NCBI GenBank assembly: GCA_900550335.1
Contig: URRU01000078.1
Coordinates: forward strand, 1 to 8,177
Source: an uncultured Clostridium sp.
Lineage (GTDB): Bacteria; Bacillota; Clostridia; Peptostreptococcales; Peptostreptococcaceae
Length of the DNA stretch: 8,177 nt
Reading direction: 5' to 3'
Shown here: positions 1 to 6,890 of the stretch, piece after piece
How positions within the stretch are numbered: position 1 is the stretch's first letter
Layout: every line of letters begins with the position of its first letter
Program-made: the position numbers and the translations under genes
The notes under the pieces: model-generated
What the model was told of the DNA's origin: nothing
Database searches by the model: none
Seen by the model: only the letters and a program-made list of their open reading frames with translations

Positions 1-20
1 TTATATTATTTATTCTGGAT

Positions 21-56
21 AGAAAAAATACGTCTTTTTTCAAGACGTATTTTCTC
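21..56 (-). terminator. Rho-independent terminator after rpoD
   Basis: A 12-base-pair perfect stem (25-36 with 42-53) closes a 5-base loop just downstream of the rpoD stop codon. Read on the minus strand, the stem carries TACGTCTT/AAGACGTA and continues into a run of T, as expected for an intrinsic terminator ending the dnaG-rpoD transcript. The plus strand also has a T-rich stretch after the stem (51-65), so it could work in both directions, but no convergent gene is visible here. Confidence 0.92.
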
Positions 57-66
57 TTTATTTTTA

Positions 67-1233
67 TTAATCAAGATAATCTCTAAGTTTCTTAGATCTA
101 CTAGGATGTCTTAATTTTCTAAGTGCTTTAGCTTCTATCTGTCTTATTCTTTCTCTTGTAACATCAAACTCTTTACCAACTTCTTCAAGAGTTCTTGCTC
201 TACCATCTTCAAGTCCAAATCTTAATTTAAGAACTTTCTGTTCTCTTTCATTTAATGAACTTAAAACTTCATCTATCTGTTCTTTTAATAATGAATATGC
301 AGCTGATATATCTGGAGCTGGAGCATCATCATCTGGTATGAAATCTCCTAAGTGAGAATCTTCTTCTTCACCTATTGGAGTTTCTAATGATACTGGATCC
401 TGTGCTATTTTCATTATTTCTCTTACTTTTTCTTCTGAAAGATCCATTTCTTTAGCTATTTCTTCAGGTTTTGCATCTCTACCTAATTCCTGAAGTAACT
501 GTCTTGAAACTCTCATAAGTTTGTTTATTGTCTCAACCATGTGTACAGGTATTCTTATTGTTCTTGCTTGGTCTGCTATTGCACGAGTTATGGCCTGTCT
601 TATCCACCAAGTCGCATATGTACTGAATTTAAATCCTTTTTCATAGTCGAATTTTTCAACTGCTTTTATAAGACCTAGGTTACCTTCCTGAATTAAATCA
701 AGGAATAACATTCCTCTACCTACGTATCTTTTAGCTATACTTACAACTAGTCTTAAGTTCGCCTCTACTAGTCTCTGTTTTGCTAACTCATCACCTTCAT
801 GCATTCTCTTAGCATATTCAACTTCTTCATGTGGTTTAAGTAGTGGGATTTTACCTATTTCTTTAAGGTACATTCTAACTGGGTCATCGATACTTATTCC
901 TTTTGGAAGTGATAAATCTAATTCTTCAGATTCTCCATCTTTGTCATCGTCATCTGAAATAGAATCATCTATATGATCGAATCCCATATCATCATTATTG
1001 CTTGCAACAAAAGTTGCATTGTTTTTCTTAGATTTTTCATCTACTAGCTCTATTCCTACACTCTGAAGTGTATCATAAAGGTTATCCATCTGCTCTTTGT
1101 TCATTTCAACTGTTTCAAAAGCATCACCTATTTCTTCAAATGTAAGAGACCCGTTCTTCTTCCCTTTTAATATCAGTGCGTTTGCCTTTTCTTTTAGCTC
1201 TTTGTTTTTGTTTTCTGCTTTAACTTTATCCAC
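67..1233 (-). CDS. rpoD: RNA polymerase primary sigma factor (RpoD/SigA)
   Basis: This is the housekeeping sigma factor, which directs core RNA polymerase to -10/-35 promoters. The 388-residue protein has a region 1.1-like N-terminus (about 1-70), a short acidic linker (about 80-107, many Asp/Glu), region 1.2 ([11 protein letters not shown], 117-127), region 2 with the -10 recognition and melting helices ([17 protein letters not shown], 206-222), region 3 (about 233-310), and region 4 with the -35-binding helix-turn-helix ([20 protein letters not shown], 348-367). Length and layout match group 1 sigma factors of Firmicutes, so an alternative sigma factor is unlikely. Translation begins at GTG: there is no nearby in-frame ATG, and a site reading AAAGGGGG sits 7 bases upstream, overlapping the dnaG stop. 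The gap to dnaG is 13 bases, so the two are co-transcribed and probably translationally coupled. This is the Gram-positive macromolecular synthesis operon arrangement. Confidence 0.98.
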   Translation of the reverse strand: MDKVKAENKNKELKEKANALILKGKKNGSLTFEEIGDAFETVEMNKEQMDNLYDTLQSVGIELVDEKSKKNNATFVASNNDDMGFDHIDDSISDDDDKDGESEELDLSLPKGISIDDPVRMYLKEIGKIPLLKPHEEVEYAKRMHEGDELAKQRLVEANLRLVVSIAKRYVGRGMLFLDLIQEGNLGLIKAVEKFDYEKGFKFSTYATWWIRQAITRAIADQARTIRIPVHMVETINKLMRVSRQLLQELGRDAKPEEIAKEMDLSEEKVREIMKIAQDPVSLETPIGEEEDSHLGDFIPDDDAPAPDISAAYSLLKEQIDEVLSSLNEREQKVLKLRFGLEDGRARTLEEVGKEFDVTRERIRQIEAKALRKLRHPSRSKKLRDYLD

Positions 1234-1246
1234 ACTTAAACCCCCT

Positions 1247-3073
1247 TTATAAATTTCTCAATCTTTTATTCAAATCTACTGCTTGTAAAGCTATATTCAT
1301 AATCTCAACATCTAGTTCTTTTAATAATTCTTTTTCATTATTATCTAGATTTTTTCTTTTTTCTTCAAGTTCTGATTGTTTTCTTCTCAGATTGTTTATT
1401 TTATTTTTCAAAGAATTTCTTTTTACACTTTTTACAGTTTCTTCGATTTCTTTTAAATTTTTTGTATCTATACTATCCAACGATACTTTCTTTAAAGATT
1501 CTATATATTTTTCATCTATATCTGCTAATTCACTTGAATCAACAACCTTTTCAGAATCAACTTTAGAAAGATACCTAGTTATTTTTTTACTTTCTTCCAT
1601 TAAAAATTCATTTTCATCTATTTTTAATAGTATTTTTTCTCTAGCAGCCGGAATATTCATCATTATTTTTATTAACATTATTTCAGTAAGTTCTTCTCCA
1701 TGCTGAATAGCGTCCATTTTTTCTATATTCGGCTTTTCATCTTGAGTATATCTATTAAATTTTTTATTAGATGAAATTTTAGAATTATAGGATTTGCCGT
1801 ATATTTCTCTTTTTACCGCATCTTCATCCAACTGAACTATTCCGCTCAGATATTTTATATAATAATCTATCTCAACAGGACTTTTTAATTGTTTTATTAT
1901 ATTAACCGCTTCTTTTGCAAATTTTATATTATCTCCATCTCTTGATAGGTCAAAAGAAGCCTTTAAGTTATCTATTTTAAACTTAATCCGTGGTACAGCA
2001 TCTCTCATAGCCTTTTTGTATTCGTCAGTTCCGTATTTTCTAACATATTCATCTGGATCCTTTGAATCCTTTAAATTTAGTACTTTAACTGATAATCCAG
2101 CTTCGACTAAAATATCAATTGCTCTAAGACTTGCTTTTATTCCTGGTCCATCAGAATCATACGATATTATAACGTTGTCTGCATATCTCTTTATCAAATG
2201 AGCCTGTTGACTTGTAAGAGCTGTTCCAAGTGTAGCCACTGCTATTTGTATACCATATTGATATAACGATATTAAATCCATATACCCCTCTACAAGAATA
2301 ACTGTTCTTGAAGAAAGATTTTTTCTAGCAAAATTTAATCCATACAAATTATGCCTTTTATTAAAGATTAACGTATCCGGTGAATTTAGGTATTTAGGTA
2401 GTGAATCGTCTAACACCCTTCCACCAAATCCGATTACATTCCCTCTATAATCGAATATTGGGAACATAACTCTATTTCTAAATTTATCATAATATTTATC
2501 TGTTTTTGTACTTTTTCCTATCAAGCCACATTCCAAAAGCTCTTCTCTACTATAACCTTTTTCATTCATTAAATAATCCATTAGACTACTCCAAGAATCT
2601 GGAGAATATCCCAACCCGAATTTTTTTATAGTTCTATCATCGAGACCTCTATTTTTTAAATATTCATATCCTCTGTTTTTAGTTTGTAAGAGGTTTGCAA
2701 AATAGTATCTCGCTGCTTCTGTATGTATATCTTGATATTTTTTACTTAATTCAATTTTTCTTTTTGTGTCTTCATCGATGTTAAAATTTATGTCTATTCC
2801 ACATCTAGTTGCAAGCATTCTAACTGCATCCATAAAATCTAGATTTTCCATTTTCATGACAAAATTTATAACATCTCCGCCCTCCCCACAGCCAAAACAT
2901 TTATAAACCTGTTTTGCTGTACTTATATGAAAAGACGGTGTTTTTTCGACATGAAAAGGACATAAAGCTTTATAATTTTGACCTGAAGGCTGTATTTTTA
3001 TATAGTCACCTATTACGCTGGCTATATCGCATCTAGCCTTGATTTCCTCTATAATCTCTTTCATATCGTTCAT
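1247..3073 (-). CDS. dnaG: DNA primase DnaG
   Basis: The primase makes RNA primers for the replication fork and works with the DnaB-type helicase. Numbering from the start chosen here (608 residues), the CHC2 zinc domain has ligands C38, H41, C59 and C62. The catalytic core has the RNA-polymerase basic motif region ([13 protein letters not shown], about 227-239) and a TOPRIM domain with EGYMD (262-266) and YDSD (305-308, acidic D306 and D308). The C-terminal part (about 450-608) is charged and helical, in the place of the helicase-interaction domain. A longer open frame begins at an ATG at 3106, but that ATG lies only a few bases past the -10 box, about where transcription should begin, and has no ribosome site. 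The ATG at 3073 has GAGGG 10 bases upstream and gives a normal N-terminus ([18 protein letters not shown]). rpoD follows after 13 bases. Confidence 0.96.
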   Translation of the reverse strand: MNDMKEIIEEIKARCDIASVIGDYIKIQPSGQNYKALCPFHVEKTPSFHISTAKQVYKCFGCGEGGDVINFVMKMENLDFMDAVRMLATRCGIDINFNIDEDTKRKIELSKKYQDIHTEAARYYFANLLQTKNRGYEYLKNRGLDDRTIKKFGLGYSPDSWSSLMDYLMNEKGYSREELLECGLIGKSTKTDKYYDKFRNRVMFPIFDYRGNVIGFGGRVLDDSLPKYLNSPDTLIFNKRHNLYGLNFARKNLSSRTVILVEGYMDLISLYQYGIQIAVATLGTALTSQQAHLIKRYADNVIISYDSDGPGIKASLRAIDILVEAGLSVKVLNLKDSKDPDEYVRKYGTDEYKKAMRDAVPRIKFKIDNLKASFDLSRDGDNIKFAKEAVNIIKQLKSPVEIDYYIKYLSGIVQLDEDAVKREIYGKSYNSKISSNKKFNRYTQDEKPNIEKMDAIQHGEELTEIMLIKIMMNIPAAREKILLKIDENEFLMEESKKITRYLSKVDSEKVVDSSELADIDEKYIESLKKVSLDSIDTKNLKEIEETVKSVKRNSLKNKINNLRRKQSELEEKRKNLDNNEKELLKELDVEIMNIALQAVDLNKRLRNL

Positions 3074-3110
3074 ATTAACACATCCCTCTGTTTTTTGTCT
3101 TAACATTTCT

Positions 3111-3138
3111 ATTTTACACGAATTTTTATCTTTGTCAA
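3111..3138 (-). promoter_or_regulatory. Sigma-A promoter for dnaG-rpoD
   Basis: On the minus strand a perfect -35 TTGACA (3138-3133) is followed by a 16-base spacer and a -10 TAAAAT (3116-3111), directly preceded by TG. The predicted transcription start is near 3104, leaving a leader of about 30 bases before the dnaG ATG at 3073. This is the best promoter match in the window. Since rpoD is in the transcript, the primary sigma factor would drive its own gene from here. Confidence 0.8.
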
Positions 3139-3200
3139 TGTTAATAATATAAATAATTCGACTTTTTTTAAGAATATCCTTCTTTTATTTATAATTTTTT

Positions 3201-4469
3201 CTAAAATTTTCTAATCTTTTCCATTAATTCTTTAAAATCATCAAAATCTAAAGATTGTTCTCCATCAGAAAGAGCTTCATCTGGATTAGGATGTACTTCT
3301 ACCATTATTCCATCAGCACCACACGCCATTGCAGCATAAGACATAGGTTTTACTAATTCTCTTATCCCAGTACCATGGCTTGGATCTACTATTACAGGTA
3401 AACCAGTTTCTTTCTTTATTATTGGGACAGCTGCTAAATCTAATGTATTTCTAGTATAATCATCGTAAGTTCTTATTCCTCTTTCACACATTATAATTTT
3501 TTCATTTCCTTCAACTGATATATATTCAGCAGAGCAAATCCATTCTTTTATTGTAGCAGCAAGTCCTCTTTTTAACATAACAGGCTTATCCTGTTTACCT
3601 GCCTCTGATAAAAGTGGAAAGTTCTGCATATTTCTAGAACCAATCTGAATTATATCCGTAGCATCATATACCTTTTCTAAATCTCTAATGTCCATTAATT
3701 CTGTTATAACGGGCATTTTGGTTTTTTTTCTTACTTCTTTTAAAATCTCAAGTCCTTCTTCTTTAAGTCCATTAAATGAAAAAGAAGATGTTCTAGGTTT
3801 ATACGCTCCACCTCTTAAAATATCCGCTCCTTGACTTTTTACAAATTCCGCAGTTTTTAAAAACTGTTCATAACTTTCAATCGCACAAGGTCCAGCTATT
3901 ACAATCTTATCTTTTCCGAACTCTATTCCTTTTTCTCTATTTATAACAATTTTTTTCTGCTGAGAAAATGGGTTATTTTCATCTATTTCAAATTCTTCTA
4001 TATTTCTTTTTTCCCCATCAGGAAGGTTATTAAATGCATCCGATACATTTTCTCCATTTATATCAAGCTCTGTACTTAAATCTAACAATGGTCTAAGTAC
4101 AAAAGCTCTTTCCTTCATAAGAGGATGAGGAACCTTTAAATTTTCTGTGTCTATCACTTCATCATTATAAAGAAGTATGTCGACATCTATAGTTCTAGGC
4201 CCCCATTTTATTATTCTTTTTCTATTTAATTTTGTTTCTATATTCTGGCAAAATCTAAGCATTTCCTGTGGATTAAAGCTAGTTTCTACCTCTAAACATA
4301 TATTTAAAAAATCTGGCTGTTCTGTATATCCCCATGCCTTTGTTTCGTATATCTTTGATTTTTTAACAGAAAAAACATATACGCTATCTTCAATCATTTC
4401 GCACGCTCTATTCAGATAGCCAAGTCTATTTCCCATATTAGTTCCAAGACTAAGATAAACTTTGTTCAT
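3201..4469 (-). CDS. folK: Bifunctional HPPK (FolK) - DAHP synthase (AroF type) fusion
   Basis: One continuous 422-residue frame encodes two enzymes. Residues 1-160 are 6-hydroxymethyl-7,8-dihydropterin pyrophosphokinase (ATP-dependent, folate pathway). They have the N-terminal LSLGTNMGNR (6-15) and the HPPK signature WGPRTIDVDILLY (89-101), with magnesium-binding D95 and D97. After a short linker (about 160-172), residues 173-422 are a class I-beta (AroF/KdsA-like) DAHP synthase, which condenses phosphoenolpyruvate with erythrose 4-phosphate to open the shikimate pathway. It has AGPCAIES (192-199), RGGAYKPRTSSF (219-230), IGSRNMQNF (276-284), LKRG (299-302), CERG (328-331) and DPSHGTG (362-368). 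The expected metal ligands C195, H365, E391 and D402 are all present. No Met codon occurs between residues 118 and 252, and there is no ribosome site at the junction, so the second half is made only as a fusion. AAGGAG lies 8 bases before the ATG, inside the end of folB, which this gene overlaps by 20 bases. Confidence 0.95.
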   Translation of the reverse strand: MNKVYLSLGTNMGNRLGYLNRACEMIEDSVYVFSVKKSKIYETKAWGYTEQPDFLNICLEVETSFNPQEMLRFCQNIETKLNRKRIIKWGPRTIDVDILLYNDEVIDTENLKVPHPLMKERAFVLRPLLDLSTELDINGENVSDAFNNLPDGEKRNIEEFEIDENNPFSQQKKIVINREKGIEFGKDKIVIAGPCAIESYEQFLKTAEFVKSQGADILRGGAYKPRTSSFSFNGLKEEGLEILKEVRKKTKMPVITELMDIRDLEKVYDATDIIQIGSRNMQNFPLLSEAGKQDKPVMLKRGLAATIKEWICSAEYISVEGNEKIIMCERGIRTYDDYTRNTLDLAAVPIIKKETGLPVIVDPSHGTGIRELVKPMSYAAMACGADGIMVEVHPNPDEALSDGEQSLDFDDFKELMEKIRKF

Positions 4470-4827
4470 TCTTATATCTCCTTATTTCTACTCCCATATA
4501 ATCGAAAATTCCTTTAACGGGAGCTTCTTTTTTTCTTACTCTAACCATAACAGAAAATGCACTTTCGAATCTGTTTAATATTTCCGCTGCTATATTTTCT
4601 GCTAAGGCTTCTATTAAATTAAATCTTTTATCTTCTGTAAAAGATCTAGTTATTTCATAAACTTCAGCATAGTTTATAGTTTTTGTAAAATCATCGTTCA
4701 ATCCGGCCTCTTTAGTACTAGTTTCGATTTCTATATCTATAAAAAATTTCTGCCCTAAAACACTCTCTTCTTTTAAAAGTCCATGGTATCCATAAAATGC
4801 CATATCTTTTAAAATTATTTTATCCAT
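4450..4827 (-). CDS. folB: Dihydroneopterin aldolase FolB
   Basis: FolB cleaves 7,8-dihydroneopterin to 6-hydroxymethyl-7,8-dihydropterin and glycolaldehyde, providing the substrate for the HPPK domain encoded next. The 125-residue protein shows the family motifs FYGYHG (11-16), a Glu equivalent to E22 of the Staphylococcus aureus enzyme (E21), NYAEVY (52-57), NLIEALAE (70-77), and the likely catalytic K99 in RKKEAPVKG. The length is normal for this small enzyme, which is an oligomer in studied relatives. The frame can be extended to a GTG at 4836, but that GTG is part of the ribosome site AGAGGTG (4840-4834). The ATG at 4827, six bases after it, is the likely start. The TAG stop lies inside the folK fusion gene (20-base overlap), which suggests translational coupling; folP ends 24 bases upstream. 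Confidence 0.95.
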   Translation of the reverse strand: MDKIILKDMAFYGYHGLLKEESVLGQKFFIDIEIETSTKEAGLNDDFTKTINYAEVYEITRSFTEDKRFNLIEALAENIAAEILNRFESAFSVMVRVRKKEAPVKGIFDYMGVEIRRYKNEQSLS

Positions 4828-4851
4828 ATTTTTCACCTCTTTAAAAGACTA

Positions 4852-5655
4852 CTATCTGTATATAGCATCTGCCATTTTTGCAGCCCTTAGGTTTTCAGTT
4901 ATGTCGTGAACTCTTACTATATCAACACCATCTCTAATTCCAAGTACAGTAGTTGCAACTGTTCCTTCAACTCTATCCTTTGGTTCTAAGTGTAGTACAT
5001 TTCCTATAACAGATTTTCTTGAAGTTCCTAAAAGTATAGGATATCCTAACTCTCTAAGTTCTCCAAGTCTTCTTAATACTTCTAAATTCTGCTCAAATGT
5101 TTTACCAAATCCTATACCTGGGTCTAAAACTATTTTTTCTTTTTTAACACCTGCATCTAGTGCCATTTTTATACTTTCGTTTAAGAAATCTTTTATTGAT
5201 TCCATTATATCCTTATCATATTCTGTTCCGTCCTGATTGTGCATTATACAAACTTCTGCATCGTATTTAGCTACTACATTTGCCATATTTTCGTCTCTTC
5301 TAAGACCCCAAACATCATTTACCATTTCTACGCCTAATTTTAGTGCCTCTTCAGCAACATCTGCCTTATATGTGTCTATAGACATAGGAACTGATATTTC
5401 CTCTCTTAAAGCCTTTATAACTGGAACTACCCTTCTTATTTCTTCTTCACTATCTACGTATTCACTATCTACGTAAATATGTCCTGGTCTTGTAGATTCT
5501 CCACCAATATCTACCATATCAGCACCTTCTGCTACCATTTCTTTAGCATGTTTTAATGCTTTTTCAACTGAATTAAAATCTCCTCCATCAGAAAAACTGT
5601 CTGGTGTAACATTTAATATCCCCATTATATAAGTTCTTTTTCCATAATCTAACAT
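4852..5655 (-). CDS. folP: Dihydropteroate synthase FolP with 5-residue loop duplication
   Basis: FolP condenses the HPPK product with p-aminobenzoate to give dihydropteroate, and it is the sulfonamide target. The 267-residue protein has the expected segments: NVTPDSFSDGG (15-25), DIGGESTRPG (49-58), SIDT with D94, VND with N113, DPGIGFGK (178-185), LGTSRKS with K214 (209-215), and RVHD with R248 and H250. The Thr-Arg-Pro of the p-aminobenzoate loop is unaltered, but just after it YVDSE occurs twice in a row (61-65 and 66-70). Compared with Escherichia coli numbering recalled from memory, the offset changes by exactly five residues across this loop (R63/R56 before, D96/D94 after). The frame is kept and all catalytic positions remain, so the enzyme is probably active but altered at the drug-binding loop. 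AGGAGGT sits 8 bases before the ATG, and the folE stop codon overlaps it. Confidence 0.96.
   Translation of the reverse strand: MLDYGKRTYIMGILNVTPDSFSDGGDFNSVEKALKHAKEMVAEGADMVDIGGESTRPGHIYVDSEYVDSEEEIRRVVPVIKALREEISVPMSIDTYKADVAEEALKLGVEMVNDVWGLRRDENMANVVAKYDAEVCIMHNQDGTEYDKDIMESIKDFLNESIKMALDAGVKKEKIVLDPGIGFGKTFEQNLEVLRRLGELRELGYPILLGTSRKSVIGNVLHLEPKDRVEGTVATTVLGIRDGVDIVRVHDITENLRAAKMADAIYR
5446..5475 (-). repeat. Perfect 15-base tandem duplication inside folP
   Basis: Two adjacent identical copies (5446-5460 and 5461-5475) read TACGTAGATAGTGAA on the coding strand, translating as YVDSE-YVDSE. The unit is a whole number of codons in frame. The copies match at every base, including synonymous positions, and the match ends exactly at the unit boundaries, which points to a recent duplication. 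Removing one copy restores the usual loop length between TRPG and EEEI of dihydropteroate synthases. Confidence 0.97.
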
Positions 5656-5668
5656 CTATCTATACCTC

Positions 5669-6274
5669 CTATTTCATAAGTATTAAATTCATCGCTTCTG
5701 TTCTAGTTGCAATATCTTTTGCAAATACACCTCTTACCGCTGAAGTAACTGTCTTTGAGCCGGGTTTTTTAACACCTCTCATTGTCATACACATATGCTC
5801 AGCCTCTATAACTACCATAACACCATAAGGTCTTAATTCTTCCATTATTATATCCGCAGTCTCTTTTGCTATTCTTTCCTGTAATTGAGGTCTTTTTGCT
5901 ATTGTCTCAACCACTCTAGCTAATTTTGAAAGTCCTGTAAGTCTACCACCCTTTGGAATATATACAACATGAGCTTTTCCAAAGAACGGAACTAAATGAT
6001 GTTCACAGCAAGAGTAAAATGGTATATCTTTTACTATAACCATTTCTTCGTGTGACTCCTCAGGGAAAGTTACTTTTAAATGCTCTCTTGGATCTTGGAA
6101 AATACCGCAGAATATTTCTTCATACATTCTAGCTACTCTGTCTGGAGTTTCTTTAAGTCCTTCTCTATCTGGATCTTCTCCTATAGCTTCTAAAATATCC
6201 CTAACTGCTCTTTTTATTTTCTCCTTATCCATTTTTCCTTCTTTTAGTTCCATATTTTCTTTTGAATCTAACAT
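5669..6274 (-). CDS. folE: GTP cyclohydrolase I FolE
   Basis: FolE converts GTP to 7,8-dihydroneopterin triphosphate and formate, the first step of the pterin branch. This is the zinc-dependent type IA enzyme: CEHH (90-93) gives zinc ligand C90 and catalytic-site histidines, and AEHMCM (158-163) gives H160 and zinc ligand C162. Other family segments are [18 protein letters not shown] (33-50), [14 protein letters not shown] (110-123) and RPQLQERI (128-135). The start at 6274 is supported by AAAGGAAG ending 8 bases upstream. An internal ATG at 6232 would give 187 residues, nearer the family norm, but the purine-rich sequence before it is only about 3 bases away, so the longer form is preferred with some doubt. 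It lies 19 bases after the nucleotidyltransferase gene and 13 bases before folP. The partner dihydroneopterin triphosphate pyrophosphatase is not in the window. Confidence 0.97.
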   Translation of the reverse strand: MLDSKENMELKEGKMDKEKIKRAVRDILEAIGEDPDREGLKETPDRVARMYEEIFCGIFQDPREHLKVTFPEESHEEMVIVKDIPFYSCCEHHLVPFFGKAHVVYIPKGGRLTGLSKLARVVETIAKRPQLQERIAKETADIIMEELRPYGVMVVIEAEHMCMTMRGVKKPGSKTVTSAVRGVFAKDIATRTEAMNLILMK

Positions 6275-6293
6275 CTAAAACACTTCCTTTTTA

Positions 6294-6674
6294 TTAGTTT
6301 TTATTTATTTTTTCATACATTATTTTACATTTTTCAATCATCTTCTCAGAAATTGATCCCTTTTCAAATATTACAACAGGGTTTGAAATTGCTTTTATAA
6401 AGAATTTTTCTTCTTTTTCTATATATTTATACGCACTTTCTATAGAAAAATAATTAATATCAAACTCTACACCATAATAATTTGAAAACTCTCTTATCTG
6501 ATCAGATATCTGTTTTTTTCTTATAACAAATAAATCTATATCATTTATAGATAAATCTTCATCAGATAAATTTTTATACTTTGCCGAACCTACTAGCATA
6601 ATTAGTGTATTATTATCATCTTCTTTTAATCTATCTACAACAAAATTAAATGCATCTACTTCTTTTTTTCCCAT
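6294..6674 (-). CDS. Small nucleotidyltransferase-fold protein (pol beta superfamily)
   Basis: This 126-residue protein resembles minimal nucleotidyltransferases of the DNA polymerase beta superfamily. It has a GS motif (G29-S30 in MLVGSAK), a paired-Asp strand (D45 and D47 in NDIDLFVI), and a possible third carboxylate, D72, in EFDINYF. These would be the metal-binding residues for nucleotide transfer. The distance from GS to the Asp pair is a few residues longer than in the common GSxARG...SDIDL form, so it is divergent. Substrate and function are unknown. No HEPN-type partner gene is adjacent, so it is not an obvious HEPN-MNT toxin-antitoxin pair. It has the strongest ribosome site in the window (AGGAGGTG, 6 bases before the ATG) and is the first gene of the fol operon, 19 bases before folE. 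There is no signal peptide or membrane segment. Nucleotidyltransferase fold is fairly likely; activity is not established. Confidence 0.75.
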   Translation of the reverse strand: MGKKEVDAFNFVVDRLKEDDNNTLIMLVGSAKYKNLSDEDLSINDIDLFVIRKKQISDQIREFSNYYGVEFDINYFSIESAYKYIEKEEKFFIKAISNPVVIFEKGSISEKMIEKCKIMYEKINKN

Positions 6675-6685
6675 TTTTTACACCT

Positions 6686-6707
6686 CCTAAACCGATTCTA
6701 TTTTAGG
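6686..6707 (-). promoter_or_regulatory. Inverted repeat overlapping the ribosome site of the fol operon
   Basis: On the minus strand CCTAAA (6707-6702) and TTTAGG (6691-6686) form a 6-base-pair inverted repeat with a 10-base loop. The right arm enters the ribosome site AGGAGGTG (6688-6681). As RNA it could partly hide the ribosome site; as DNA it could be an operator near the promoter. It is short and could be chance. Confidence 0.3.
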
Positions 6708-6740
6708 CAGTACTATATACATTTCTATAAATTTTTTTTA
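6700..6740 (-). promoter_or_regulatory. Possible promoter region of the fol operon
   Basis: Between the upstream terminator and the nucleotidyltransferase gene, two -10-like hexamers occur on the minus strand: TATAGT (6717-6712) and TAAAAT (6705-6700). Neither has a convincing -35 at 16-18 bases. A promoter is expected here because of the terminator upstream, but its exact position is uncertain. No tetrahydrofolate-riboswitch-like structured region is visible. Confidence 0.3.
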
Positions 6741-6782
6741 TTTCCTCTTTTTATTTTAAATTTTTTTATTTTATTTATATTT

Positions 6783-6809
6783 TGTGATTTATTTTATCAG
6801 TTTATCACA
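6783..6809. repeat. TGTGAT/ATCACA inverted repeat with internal direct repeat
   Basis: The arms TGTGAT (6783-6788) and ATCACA (6804-6809) flank a 15-base spacer, and the 7-mer TTTATCA occurs twice in tandem register (6793-6799 and 6801-6807). It lies in the 216-base gap between the MORN gene and the nucleotidyltransferase gene, just past the MORN terminator. It may be an operator or a chance pattern in AT-rich sequence. The rest of this gap holds the terminator, AT-rich leader sequence and the presumed fol promoter. Confidence 0.3.
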
Positions 6810-6820
6810 TATTTTCAAAG

Positions 6821-6854
6821 TACAAAAATAGGGAACTTACTTTATAAATTCCCC
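6821..6854 (-). terminator. Rho-independent terminator after the MORN gene
   Basis: On the minus strand GGGAATTTA pairs with TAAGTTCCC (one G-T wobble; stem 6853-6845 with 6839-6831, 5-base loop), followed by TATTTTTG. It lies about 40 bases after the MORN stop codon and separates that gene from the fol operon. Confidence 0.85.
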
Positions 6855-6890
6855 ATTTCATCTATTTTATTTAATTTATTTTCTTTTTGT

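Noticed and set aside
1392..2201. Plus-strand open frames opposite dnaG
   Set aside because: Phe/Ser/Ile-rich translations with no recognisable domain; dnaG on the other strand is clearly coding across the whole stretch.
3074..3106. Upstream ATG as the dnaG start
   Set aside because: It sits just past the -10 box, about at the expected transcription start, and lacks a ribosome site; the ATG at 3073 has GAGGG 10 bases before it.
4828..4836. GTG at 4836 as the folB start
   Set aside because: The GTG forms the end of the ribosome site AGAGGTG that serves the ATG at 4827.
4177..5476. Plus-strand open frames opposite the FolK domain and folP
   Set aside because: They are antisense to well-conserved enzyme motifs and show no family features of their own.
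6294..6674. Antitoxin of a HEPN-MNT toxin-antitoxin pair
   Set aside because: No HEPN-like gene is adjacent on either side; the neighbours are folE and, across a terminator, the MORN gene.
6675..6820. Tetrahydrofolate riboswitch ahead of the folate operon
   Set aside because: Such riboswitches occur in Clostridia near folate genes, but this leader is almost all A/T with no multi-helix structure and no conserved core that I can see.
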